NCBI GenBank assembly: GCA_017405115.1
Contig: JAFRBA010000236.1
Coordinates: 1-63,565, forward strand
Reading direction: 5' to 3'
DNA length: 63,565 bases
Source of the DNA: Kiritimatiellia bacterium
GTDB lineage: Bacteria; Verrucomicrobiota; Kiritimatiellia; RFP12; UBA1067
Part shown: piece by piece, positions 15,431 to 22,555 of the stretch
How positions within the stretch are numbered: the stretch's first letter is position 1
Layout: every line of letters begins with the position of its first letter
Translations under genes and position numbers: made by a program
Notes under the pieces: generated by a model
What the model saw: only the letters and a program-made list of their open reading frames with translations
Told to the model about the DNA's origin: nothing
Databases searched by the model: none

Positions 15431-16284
15431 GGAAGAAGTCGCAGGACGAGCTGGGGACGCTTGTGACGCGGGAGATGAAGGTCATGCTCCAGGACGAGAG
15501 CCTGACGAAGGAGCAGCGCTTCGACCTCTTGGCGGCCGTCATGTTCGACACGCCGGTCAAGAACTCGCTCCTGGCGTCGTTCGCGAAGTCGCTGAAGGCT
15601 GGCTTCGAACAGATAAACGCCTCTCGCTACCGTGCGATCGAGCGCGAGCGGGAATGGCGGAGAAATGCCGAGAAGCGCCGTAGACACGCCGGTTACATTG
15701 ATGATAATGGAGATACATCAAACTCCATGTCACCCCATGAACCCCCATATAACTCCATGTCACCCCATGACGGTCTAAAACAAAACAAAACAAAACAAGG
15801 TATATCCCCCTATAAGCCCCCCAAGGGGGGCGGGAAGCTGCCTAAAGTCGTTAGGCCGGAGGATCTGCTGAAGGCTGGGCCGAAGAAGACGGCGGTGCGG
15901 CGGACGGAGCCGCCGCAACAGGAAGGCCTGACGCTGGCCGATGTCGCGATGGACATTGCTGATTGCCTTGCCCGTCAGGAAGCCTTCGGCCATATGAGGG
16001 CAAGCGAGAGGAGTTTGAGACGATGCCTTATCCCGATTGTCAAAAAAAATTGCGCCGTCGGGAATGGGGACGCTGTGAGCCTCGATGATGCGGCTATGCT
16101 GAAGGCTAAGATTATCAGCGGCCTTATCGCCTGGACGGAGGCGTGGAAGGCGGACGACTGGCAGTATGCGCCGGGCAGGATCACGAAGTGGCTTGTCGAC
16201 GAGAAGTATTTGCAGCCGCCGCGAAAAAAAGCGGCGCCGGCCGAAGGCAGCGGCTGCGGCGAATGCGGAGCGGAGATAGCTTAG
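15427..16284 (+). CDS. replisome-organizer-like phage protein
   Basis: 285 aa. N-terminal 70 residues (KEQRFDLLAAVMFDTPVKNS, then an AFEQI-like helix and EKRRRHAG) resemble the DUF6291-type head of phage replisome organizers; the C-terminal end YAPGRITKWLVDEKY is the usual closing motif of helicase-loader and initiator proteins. Between them (about 98-125) is a hypervariable linker encoded by a 20-bp direct repeat and an AAAAC tandem repeat. It would load the DnaB helicase encoded at 18182. A GC stem-loop follows the stop. Confidence 0.6.
   Translation: MRKKSQDELGTLVTREMKVMLQDESLTKEQRFDLLAAVMFDTPVKNSLLASFAKSLKAGFEQINASRYRAIEREREWRRNAEKRRRHAGYIDDNGDTSNSMSPHEPPYNSMSPHDGLKQNKTKQGISPYKPPKGGGKLPKVVRPEDLLKAGPKKTAVRRTEPPQQEGLTLADVAMDIADCLARQEAFGHMRASERSLRRCLIPIVKKNCAVGNGDAVSLDDAAMLKAKIISGLIAWTEAWKADDWQYAPGRITKWLVDEKYLQPPRKKAAPAEGSGCGECGAEIA
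15721..15798 (+). repeat. direct repeats and AAAAC tandem repeat in a coding linker
   Basis: AACTCCATGTCACCCCATGA occurs at 15721-15740 and 15751-15770 (period 30 bp), followed at about 15777-15798 by four AAAAC units. A change in AAAAC number would shift the frame of the replisome-organizer-like gene. Confidence 0.8.
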
Positions 16285-16305
16285 CCGCGCCATGTCTGGC
16301 GCGGC
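16284..16305 (+). terminator. GC stem-loop after the replisome-organizer-like gene
   Basis: GCCGCGCC (16284-16291), loop ATGTCT, GGCGCGGC (16298-16305). No U-run follows, so it may slow or stabilise transcripts rather than terminate. Confidence 0.4.
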
Positions 16306-16332
16306 GCACAACGAAACAGGAGGTGAAAGCAG

Positions 16333-16950
16333 ATGAAATACATGGAAGACATCGGGAAGAAAGTCGCGGACGCTGTGAGATACTTTCGCGACAACAGGGC
16401 GACGCTGACGCGGCACGGTCCGCTCGAGGTGCTGGACTGGCGCAGGCCGGATACCGTGGTGTGCAGCGTTCGGATTGTATTTGACATTGGCTACCCGAAC
16501 GCCGCGTATATCACGGGCGACCTGGGCGAGGCAATCATAAGGCCGACATGCAAGGCAAGTCTGGCGAGCATGGCGAGTTGCTTCACGCGCCGTGGCGAGA
16601 ACGGCGACCTTGAAGTGAACTGCGGATACTTCATGGAGAAGATTGCGACGGCGAGCGATCGCTACGAATGGAGCCGGGAAGATTTCGTAGAAGACTTCAA
16701 AGGCAGATGCGCAGAATGCGGCTTGACTCCGCCAGAGGATTTTCTGGACGAGCTTGACGACTATCTCTCGCCAGTAGAGTTCTTCGACGACAAGCCGCCG
16801 GTTATTTCCGTCGACGTGCAGCGCGATCTTGAGGAAATGGATCGTGACTATTGGGAGTGGATTTATGACTGCGGCAAGCGCGTAAGCAGCCGCGTCATCG
16901 CGTGGCTTGTCGCGCTGCGTCTCGCTGCCGAGCAACTGGAGGTGTTGTGA
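16333..16950 (+). CDS. unknown conserved-looking phage protein
   Basis: 205 aa, start after AGGAGGTGAAAGCAG. Mixed alpha/beta, opening YMEDIGKKVADAVRYFRDNR and SVRIVFDIGYPNAAYITGDL, acidic middle. The GDLGEAI block recurs in phage proteins of unknown function that I recall, but I cannot name a family. Overlaps the next gene by 1 nt. Confidence 0.5.
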   Translation: MKYMEDIGKKVADAVRYFRDNRATLTRHGPLEVLDWRRPDTVVCSVRIVFDIGYPNAAYITGDLGEAIIRPTCKASLASMASCFTRRGENGDLEVNCGYFMEKIATASDRYEWSREDFVEDFKGRCAECGLTPPEDFLDELDDYLSPVEFFDDKPPVISVDVQRDLEEMDRDYWEWIYDCGKRVSSRVIAWLVALRLAAEQLEVL

Positions 16951-17204
16951 TGGACACGATGAAGAAGCTGACGGTAGGCGACATGAGCGGCTGCAACCGC
17001 TCGGGCAAACGCTGCACCGTGGTGAGAAACAGCATTGGCGACATCGCAGTCGGCGAGGTCGTCAAGATCCGCTTCAAGGGCGAGTTCGACGTCACGCCGT
17101 GGCGCTACTACAAACTCGAGGAAAAGCACTTCCGCGACAAGTCTGACGAGCAGCGCGGCAGATACACCGGCACGTTCGCGAGGGTTGAGGTGGTGAGGCG
17201 ATGA
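16950..17204 (+). CDS. small basic unknown protein
   Basis: 84 aa, beta-rich (TVVRNSIGDIAVGEVVKIRF, then WRYYKLEEKHF), positively charged. No family recognised. It starts within the TGA of the preceding gene and overlaps the next start by 4 nt. Confidence 0.5.
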   Translation: MDTMKKLTVGDMSGCNRSGKRCTVVRNSIGDIAVGEVVKIRFKGEFDVTPWRYYKLEEKHFRDKSDEQRGRYTGTFARVEVVRR

Positions 17205-17833
17205 AGCCGCTCAATGGAAAATGCGCAATGACGCGCGAGGAGAAGAACGCACGTCGGCGGGAACTCGATGCAGATCCGTTTCACCATTCGTTGTCACGAA
17301 AGACGGCAAACGCCTGGAGAGAAAAGCATAAGGATGAGCTCAATGCACGCAAACGGGCATGGTATGCAGCTAACAAGGACCGTGAGCAGGCAAGGGTCAA
17401 AGCATACCGTGAAGCGCATCCGGACAAACGTGCGGCAAGCTGGAAGAGATGGTCCAGTAAGCCTGAAAATGTTGCAAAGCTCCGTATGCGGGACAGGGCG
17501 CGCGCCGCTGATCCCGTGCAGGCCGAGCGCAAGCGCCAGCTCCGGCGCGAGCGCATGAAAGACCCGAGGGTGCGGAACAGAGTTCGATGGCAGAAACGTT
17601 TCTACTACCATCAGCACAAGCACGATACGATCGGGCTGATGTGGAAATACAAATTTATCTGGCTGCCGAAGTGGAAGAAAATCGCAGCCGAAGGAATTGA
17701 GCGTATCGAGCGCTACCGTGCACGGTGTTCGGTCGAGTCCTGGAGCTACTTCGTCAGGTGGTATCGGCGTGAGTTTGGCATACAGCTCGATCCGCAGAAA
17801 ACCAGGAGGCAAAATGATGAACGTCGTGCTTAA
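17201..17833 (+). CDS. highly basic, repeat-like phage protein
   Basis: 210 aa, Arg/Lys-rich helical repeats of the form WREKHKDELNARKRAWYAANKD then REQARVKAYREAHPDKRAA, as in phage proteins often seen beside HNH endonucleases; the HNH motif itself is absent. Probably binds nucleic acid. Overlaps the ASCH-like gene by 20 nt. Confidence 0.5.
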   Translation: MKPLNGKCAMTREEKNARRRELDADPFHHSLSRKTANAWREKHKDELNARKRAWYAANKDREQARVKAYREAHPDKRAASWKRWSSKPENVAKLRMRDRARAADPVQAERKRQLRRERMKDPRVRNRVRWQKRFYYHQHKHDTIGLMWKYKFIWLPKWKKIAAEGIERIERYRARCSVESWSYFVRWYRREFGIQLDPQKTRRQNDERRA

Positions 17834-18185
17834 TCTGCCGATCAAGGGCAAGTGGTTCAACATGATCGCCCGTGGCGTGAAGCGTGAGGAGTATCGCGAC
17901 TGCGAGCACAAGCAGGTGCAGCGCGCGTTTCTCTGGGCGGCGAACGATCCATACTGGGGTTTGACAAAACCTGTCGCAGTGTTTCGGAACGGATACAACA
18001 TGGACAGCCGCGCCCTGATCGTACAAATTGTCGGCTTCGACCTTCGCGGGCGTGAGAGCGTAAAGCACCCGGAATGGGGCGAGCCGAAATGCCGGCGACT
18101 CCACCTTGTCGTGAAGATAGGTGCGCAGTTGAAGCTCGGTCCATACCGCGAGGTGAAGCAATGGTTGGAGGATGTTAAGCGATGA
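17814..18185 (+). CDS. ASCH-like domain protein
   Basis: 123 aa from ATG at 17814 after AGGAGGCAAA. LNLPIKGKWFNMIARGVKRE followed by EYRDCEH matches the start of ASCH/PUA-type domains (mIxxGxKxEEYR), and RALIVQIVGFDLR forms the next strand. ASCH domains bind RNA or modified nucleotides. Ends 4 nt into the helicase gene. Confidence 0.6.
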   Translation: MMNVVLNLPIKGKWFNMIARGVKREEYRDCEHKQVQRAFLWAANDPYWGLTKPVAVFRNGYNMDSRALIVQIVGFDLRGRESVKHPEWGEPKCRRLHLVVKIGAQLKLGPYREVKQWLEDVKR

Positions 18186-19948
18186 ACAGCAACGACTTTG
18201 CAAGTGCGGACGTGATGGTGCTCGGCGTGCTGGCCGCCGGCATGGGCTCGGAGAGCGAGACGGTCGGCTACGCGATGTCGTCCATCGAGAAGTTCGGCGT
18301 GAAGGGCGACTGGTTCCGGGACCTCCGCCACAAGAACTTCTTCGAGGCGACGATCGCCGCATGGCGCGAACATAGGACGCTAGACCTCTTCCACGTCAAG
18401 CAGAAGTACGAGGCCGCGGACGGCAGGGGGTTCGTGGAGCTGTTCGAGGAGCTGATGGACGCGTCCGCAATCACCGCCCACCTGGACCACTACCTCCGTG
18501 CGCTGAAGTCGAAGGCGATATATGCCAGGGTCCACAAGATGACTGCCGAATGGCTCGCGGAGATGACTCCGGACAACATCGGCATTCAGATCGAGGACTT
18601 CGTCAAGCGCATGCACGACTTCCAGGAGACGCTCGCCGACAACGACAGCGGCCTCCGCCAGCTCGGCGACTACGTGGAGCGCTCGGTCGAGAAGAAGCGG
18701 ATCCTGCACGAGGAGCGGTTCGTGAAGCACAACTGGGGCTACATGGACGGCCTGCCCTGGCCGTGGCAGGAGCTGAACCAGATATTCACCGGACTGAAGC
18801 CGGGCCTTCACGTCGTCGCCGCGCTCGCGTCGCAGGGCAAGTCGACGATGGCCGCAAACCTCTCCGTGTTCTGGAACGATCGCGGCATAAAGCACGGCAT
18901 AATCTGCATCGACATGGCAGGCGAGCAGTACGCCGACCGCTACCCGTCGATCATGGAGCGCGTCAGCCTCGCAAAGCTGAACTTCGGCGCCAGCGCCGGC
19001 GACGTGGACAGGTTCGAGCGCGGGTTCCGCCGCGCCGCCAAGCTGAACAACGTCTGGATCAGCGAGGAGGACGGCGCGAAGACGATAGAGTACCAGTGTT
19101 ACCGGGGAGTGAAGACGCTCGGGTGGAAGGCCGTCATCATCGACTACATCCAGCTCGTCTCTCCGGACGAGAAGGGGCAGATGCCGGAGTACACCAGGGT
19201 GCAGCGCGCGGTGCAGGCCGTGAAGCGCATCGCGAAGCGGCTGAAGATTCCGATCGTTTGCCTGGCGCAGCTCTCCCGCGCCTTCGAGAAGGAGGTCCGC
19301 GAGGGGAAGTACGCCGAGCCGGGGCTGGACGCGATAGGCGACTCGGCCGAGATCGCCCGCGCCGCGGCGTCGGTGACGGCGATCTACTACGACGAGGACA
19401 TGCGCAAGTACTGGAAGGAGACGCCGCCGACGCAGCTCGCCTTCGGCGACCGCAACGACAAGGCGATATCATACGGCGTCGTCGAGCACGAGACCGCCGA
19501 CGAGGCGGAGGCGCGGCGACGCGGACAGCTCTCGCTCGCGAAGGCGCTGAGGCCGATGTGGGTGGAGGTGCTGAAGAACCAGCAGGGCGGGCGCGGCAAG
19601 ATTCCGTTCGTCATGTTCCCGAACTACTTCCTGTTCCGTCCGGGCAATTCCCAGGGCGAGGACATCGAGGTGACGGTCGGCGGCAAGACGAAGAAGCTGC
19701 CTGTCGGGAAGTTTGAGCAGCTGTGCGACGACTGGACCTACACCGAGCAGGACTGGTGGCTGGAGATGACGAACGCCATGCCGCAGCGCGGCTGCAAGCT
19801 GATGGGCGAGACGTACGCGGAGATGCGGCAGCGCATGGCCGAGGAGCGCGCGGCGCATCCGGAGGTCAAGCACTTCGTGCGCGAGTACGACGAGTCCGGA
19901 AGGAACGTCGTCGGCTGGCATTTCGAAGTTGAAAAGTTGAAAGGTTGA
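18182..19948 (+). CDS. dnaB: replicative DNA helicase, DnaB family
   Basis: 588 aa. Residues 1-110 are the all-helical N-terminal domain of DnaB; the RecA-like motor follows with Walker A ALASQGKSTMAAN (about 214-226), Walker B AVIIDYIQLVS and motif H3 PIVCLAQLSRAFE. It unwinds DNA at the phage fork and would be loaded by the protein encoded at 15427. Length is above the usual 450-480 because of a C-terminal extension. The last codons lie in an 8-bp tandem repeat (19929-19960) that also sets the stop. Confidence 0.92.
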   Translation: MNSNDFASADVMVLGVLAAGMGSESETVGYAMSSIEKFGVKGDWFRDLRHKNFFEATIAAWREHRTLDLFHVKQKYEAADGRGFVELFEELMDASAITAHLDHYLRALKSKAIYARVHKMTAEWLAEMTPDNIGIQIEDFVKRMHDFQETLADNDSGLRQLGDYVERSVEKKRILHEERFVKHNWGYMDGLPWPWQELNQIFTGLKPGLHVVAALASQGKSTMAANLSVFWNDRGIKHGIICIDMAGEQYADRYPSIMERVSLAKLNFGASAGDVDRFERGFRRAAKLNNVWISEEDGAKTIEYQCYRGVKTLGWKAVIIDYIQLVSPDEKGQMPEYTRVQRAVQAVKRIAKRLKIPIVCLAQLSRAFEKEVREGKYAEPGLDAIGDSAEIARAAASVTAIYYDEDMRKYWKETPPTQLAFGDRNDKAISYGVVEHETADEAEARRRGQLSLAKALRPMWVEVLKNQQGGRGKIPFVMFPNYFLFRPGNSQGEDIEVTVGGKTKKLPVGKFEQLCDDWTYTEQDWWLEMTNAMPQRGCKLMGETYAEMRQRMAEERAAHPEVKHFVREYDESGRNVVGWHFEVEKLKG

Positions 19949-19960
19949 AAGGTTGAAAAG
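19929..19960 (+). repeat. TTGAAARG tandem repeat
   Basis: Four 8-bp units (TTGAAAAG, TTGAAAGG, TTGAAAGG, TTGAAAAG) spanning the helicase stop codon. One of several short tandem repeats of similar style in this window. Confidence 0.8.
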
Positions 19961-19998
19961 TTCTAGCCAACAACCAACCAAACAAACAGGAGACTGAA

Positions 19999-20526
19999 AT
20001 GAATGAGAACATAAAGCAAGAATCGCTGGCGGACATAATAGCTGAAGGGCGTGGTTACAAAGGCATTCCTGTTCCATACGCACCAGCGCGTGCGTTATGG
20101 CTTGACGAATTCAATTCATTCCTCGACCGTATAGAAGCGGCGTACAAGCGCGAGATCGAGAAACTGAACTCGGTGATACAGGCGCAGCGAAGTGCATTCG
20201 ACGCCGAACAAGACAGGCGAAGGCGGGAGCAACCCGGCAACATGGCAAAGCTGTGTGAGGCGTTAGAGAGCGCGCGGCACGTTCTTTACAATGCGATAAA
20301 ATACGGAGCGCTTAAAAGCGACGGCGCGTATGACACATTGAACCATGCCGACGCCGCCCTTGCGCTATTTACAGATTCGCCCGAAAATGAGAATACCGGC
20401 GCGGATAATGTCACGGCGGGAAAGCAAGAACTCAACGCGAACTCAAAAAGCGTTCAAATTGAGTTTGGCAACGCGGCGAAGGATGGACGCGGCGAAGGAT
20501 CGCCGCGCGCAAAACAAGGAAAGTGA
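19999..20526 (+). CDS. unknown phage protein
   Basis: 175 aa, start after CAGGAGACTGAA. A helical core (WLDEFNSFLDRIEAAYKREI and LCEALESARHVLYNAIKYG) with a disordered Lys/Asn-rich tail. Codon use is more AT-rich than its neighbours. No family named. Confidence 0.5.
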   Translation: MNENIKQESLADIIAEGRGYKGIPVPYAPARALWLDEFNSFLDRIEAAYKREIEKLNSVIQAQRSAFDAEQDRRRREQPGNMAKLCEALESARHVLYNAIKYGALKSDGAYDTLNHADAALALFTDSPENENTGADNVTAGKQELNANSKSVQIEFGNAAKDGRGEGSPRAKQGK

Positions 20527-20534
20527 GGTATCAC

Positions 20535-20717
20535 ATGGGAATGCTTAACGGCTATTTGAACGAGAAGATAGAGCGTGAAAAGGCCAAAGGTCTTTTTGCG
20601 ATAGCCAGAGCTATAGACGATCTTGCCAAGGCGATAATTCAGGCAAACAGGGAAAGACTTGAAGCGCTAAAGGAAAGCGAGGTGGCAAATGCGGATAACG
20701 CACAAGAAGACGATTGA
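20535..20717 (+). CDS. small helical unknown protein
   Basis: 60 aa, charged single-helix-like protein (LFAIARAIDDLAKAIIQANR). Overlaps the next gene by 29 nt. Start at ATG 20535 after GTGAGGTATC. Confidence 0.45.
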   Translation: MGMLNGYLNEKIEREKAKGLFAIARAIDDLAKAIIQANRERLEALKESEVANADNAQEDD

Positions 20718-21093
20718 CCGGCAGGCGACCGGCGCGGCGCAGAAGCGGCTGGACGACGCGAGGGCGTTCGCCGCGAAGGAAATGCAGGATCTCAGGGAGC
20801 GGCGCAAGGCAGTCGGCGCGAAGCCCGGCGAGGGGCGCGTCGGCGGATGGCACCGCGACGCGGTGATGAACGCCGTCGAGCAGTACGGCCCGGAGGTGCT
20901 GTCGGAGAGCGCCAGCGGATTCTGGGACGACATGAAGCGGCTCTATCCGGAGAGCTGCGCCGACGACCGCGTGCCCGGCACGGACTCGCTCAACGGCCAC
21001 GGCTGCAAGTTCGGGCGAGTGAGCAGGCGGTATGTGAAAGGGCAGTGGTGGGTGTGGAAGAATGGAGAATGGAAAGTTGAAAATGGAAAGTGA
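20689..21093 (+). CDS. unknown phage protein
   Basis: 134 aa. N-terminal basic helices, then a compact domain AVMNAVEQYGPEVLSESASG with FWDDMKRLYPESC and a Trp-rich end (RYVKGQWWVWKNGEWKVENG). The 3' end is made of GGAAAGTT-like short repeats, as at other gene ends here. No family named. Confidence 0.5.
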   Translation: MRITHKKTIDRQATGAAQKRLDDARAFAAKEMQDLRERRKAVGAKPGEGRVGGWHRDAVMNAVEQYGPEVLSESASGFWDDMKRLYPESCADDRVPGTDSLNGHGCKFGRVSRRYVKGQWWVWKNGEWKVENGK

Positions 21094-21103
21094 GGGGAAT
21101 GGC

Positions 21104-21442
21104 ATGAGCCGTGTAGAACGTGCAGAGAAGCAAGAGATGCTGGCGGAGATCGTGGCGGTGATGCGGCGCGGGTTTGACCAGTCGTGGCACGACATAAACC
21201 GCGAATGGGCCTACGGACTTGCCGACCGCATCGAGGCGGCGTGGAAGCGAGAAGCCAATTCTATCGAGCGTCTGGTGCGCGACGCCATCATCGACTATCA
21301 GGAAATGTTCGCCCACGCCCCGAACGACGACGCAGAGCGTGACCTGATAGACCGTGCAGAACGCGGCAATGCTTGGCTTGTCGCCAATGGCTACGAGCCG
21401 GAACAACTTTCGTGGAGCAAGGAGGAGTCGCCATGTCTGTAG
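21104..21442 (+). CDS. unknown phage protein
   Basis: 112 aa, helical; start after GAGGGGAATGGC. Overlaps the Lar-like gene by 10 nt. No family recognised. Confidence 0.5.
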   Translation: MSRVERAEKQEMLAEIVAVMRRGFDQSWHDINREWAYGLADRIEAAWKREANSIERLVRDAIIDYQEMFAHAPNDDAERDLIDRAERGNAWLVANGYEPEQLSWSKEESPCL

Positions 21443-22182
21443 GTGATGTCAAGGCTGAACCATGCCCGTTCTGCGGCAAGAGTACAGCACCAGAACATAT
21501 AAACTACGATAACTGCTTTGTGGTTCGATGCCTGCACTGCGGCTACGTTTCCGCGCATACGGCGAGTGAGCGTGGTGCCATCGAGAACCATAACAAAATC
21601 TGTCGTCTGCTGCCGAAGCCAGACCCGGATTGGAAAGACATCTGCGCAAAGTGCCGCGACGGCGAGATCGAGCCGGACTGCGAATACTACGGGGAGCCGA
21701 ACGGCTGCAACTCGCCCATCTACGGCGAGCACCCAATTGCCAAAAAGTCGTCGGCAGTTGGCAACGCGGCGGCGATGGAAGAGATAGTCCTTGCAATGGC
21801 ATGGGTGATTCTTCCGGAACGGAAGGAAGATGAAGAACCGTGGTTGCATTGGTTGCGCGCCATGCAAGCCAAAGCCCGCGCCGCCCTCGCCAAGCCGCCG
21901 AGGAACTGCGACAGGTTCGTGACACTGAGAGAAGCCAGAGATGCATGGTTCGCAGCAGAGGTAAGTCCGCGCCTTGCTGATAAGCCTATGGATCATGACG
22001 AAATCCCATTTCCAGACTGGCTATTTGCCACCGTGAACGAAAGAGAAGACACAACCACAGGGTGCCCTGGCACAACTGCCGCGCCCGACCCTCGCGGCGA
22101 CTCCCAGACCGACAGGAGTATAAAAACCCCAAGCGGTGACAGCCGGGAGAGACCGGCAACTTTGAAAGGACAAAACCGATGA
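21433..22182 (+). CDS. Lar-like zinc-ribbon protein (restriction alleviation type) with extra domain
   Basis: 249 aa. Residues 8-50 form the Lar-type ribbon: EPCPFCGKS at the N-terminus, VVRCLHCGYVSA next, then an AIENHN helix where Lar proteins have AIxxWN. In Rac-type Lar this modulates type I restriction of phage DNA. Residues 68-95 hold a second Cys cluster (CAKCRDGEIEPDCEYYG); the rest is helical then disordered. The start follows GGAGGAGTCGCC. Anti-restriction activity is a family-based guess. Confidence 0.6.
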   Translation: MSVGDVKAEPCPFCGKSTAPEHINYDNCFVVRCLHCGYVSAHTASERGAIENHNKICRLLPKPDPDWKDICAKCRDGEIEPDCEYYGEPNGCNSPIYGEHPIAKKSSAVGNAAAMEEIVLAMAWVILPERKEDEEPWLHWLRAMQAKARAALAKPPRNCDRFVTLREARDAWFAAEVSPRLADKPMDHDEIPFPDWLFATVNEREDTTTGCPGTTAAPDPRGDSQTDRSIKTPSGDSRERPATLKGQNR

Positions 22183-22448
22183 TAGGATTCGCGAAAAAGG
22201 AAGACGGGTTTGACTGGCGGAGCGTGCCGGCGGTGGATCCCGACGAGGTGGACCGCTGGCTCGGCTGCACTGACGCGAAGGACCGGCAGTTTCCGCTGCA
22301 GGTCGCGCTGCAGGTGCACGACGAGATCGAGGCGCGGCTGATGCAGCCGGGCGCGGTCGACGACGCTGACCTGCGCGAGGCGCGCGGCGGAATGCGCGCG
22401 CTGAGGCGCTTCGCGGAGCTGTACTCGAAGATCCTGGAGGGGCGGTAG
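22179..22448 (+). CDS. small protein upstream of terminase
   Basis: 89 aa, helical, opening GFAKKEDGFDWRSVPAVDPD. It sits where a small terminase subunit is expected but has no evident helix-turn-helix. Overlaps the preceding stop by 4 nt. Confidence 0.5.
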   Translation: MIGFAKKEDGFDWRSVPAVDPDEVDRWLGCTDAKDRQFPLQVALQVHDEIEARLMQPGAVDDADLREARGGMRALRRFAELYSKILEGR

Positions 22449-22454
22449 AATGAA

Positions 22455-22537
22455 GCCGTGTAGAAGTGGAGAAATGTAGAATCTGGGGCTCTGCCCCAGA
22501 CCCCGAAAACTCTACACCCTCTACACTTCTACACGGC
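22455..22537. repeat. nested inverted repeat ahead of the terminase gene
   Basis: Outer arms GCCGTGTAGAAGTG (22455-22468) and its exact complement (22524-22537), enclosing a second hairpin CTGGGGC-TCT-GCCCCAG (22483-22499). It ends 18 nt before the terminase ATG. Could regulate terminase, mark packaging, or be a REP/MITE-like insertion. Confidence 0.7.
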
Positions 22538-22555
22538 CAAAACAACGACACGAAA

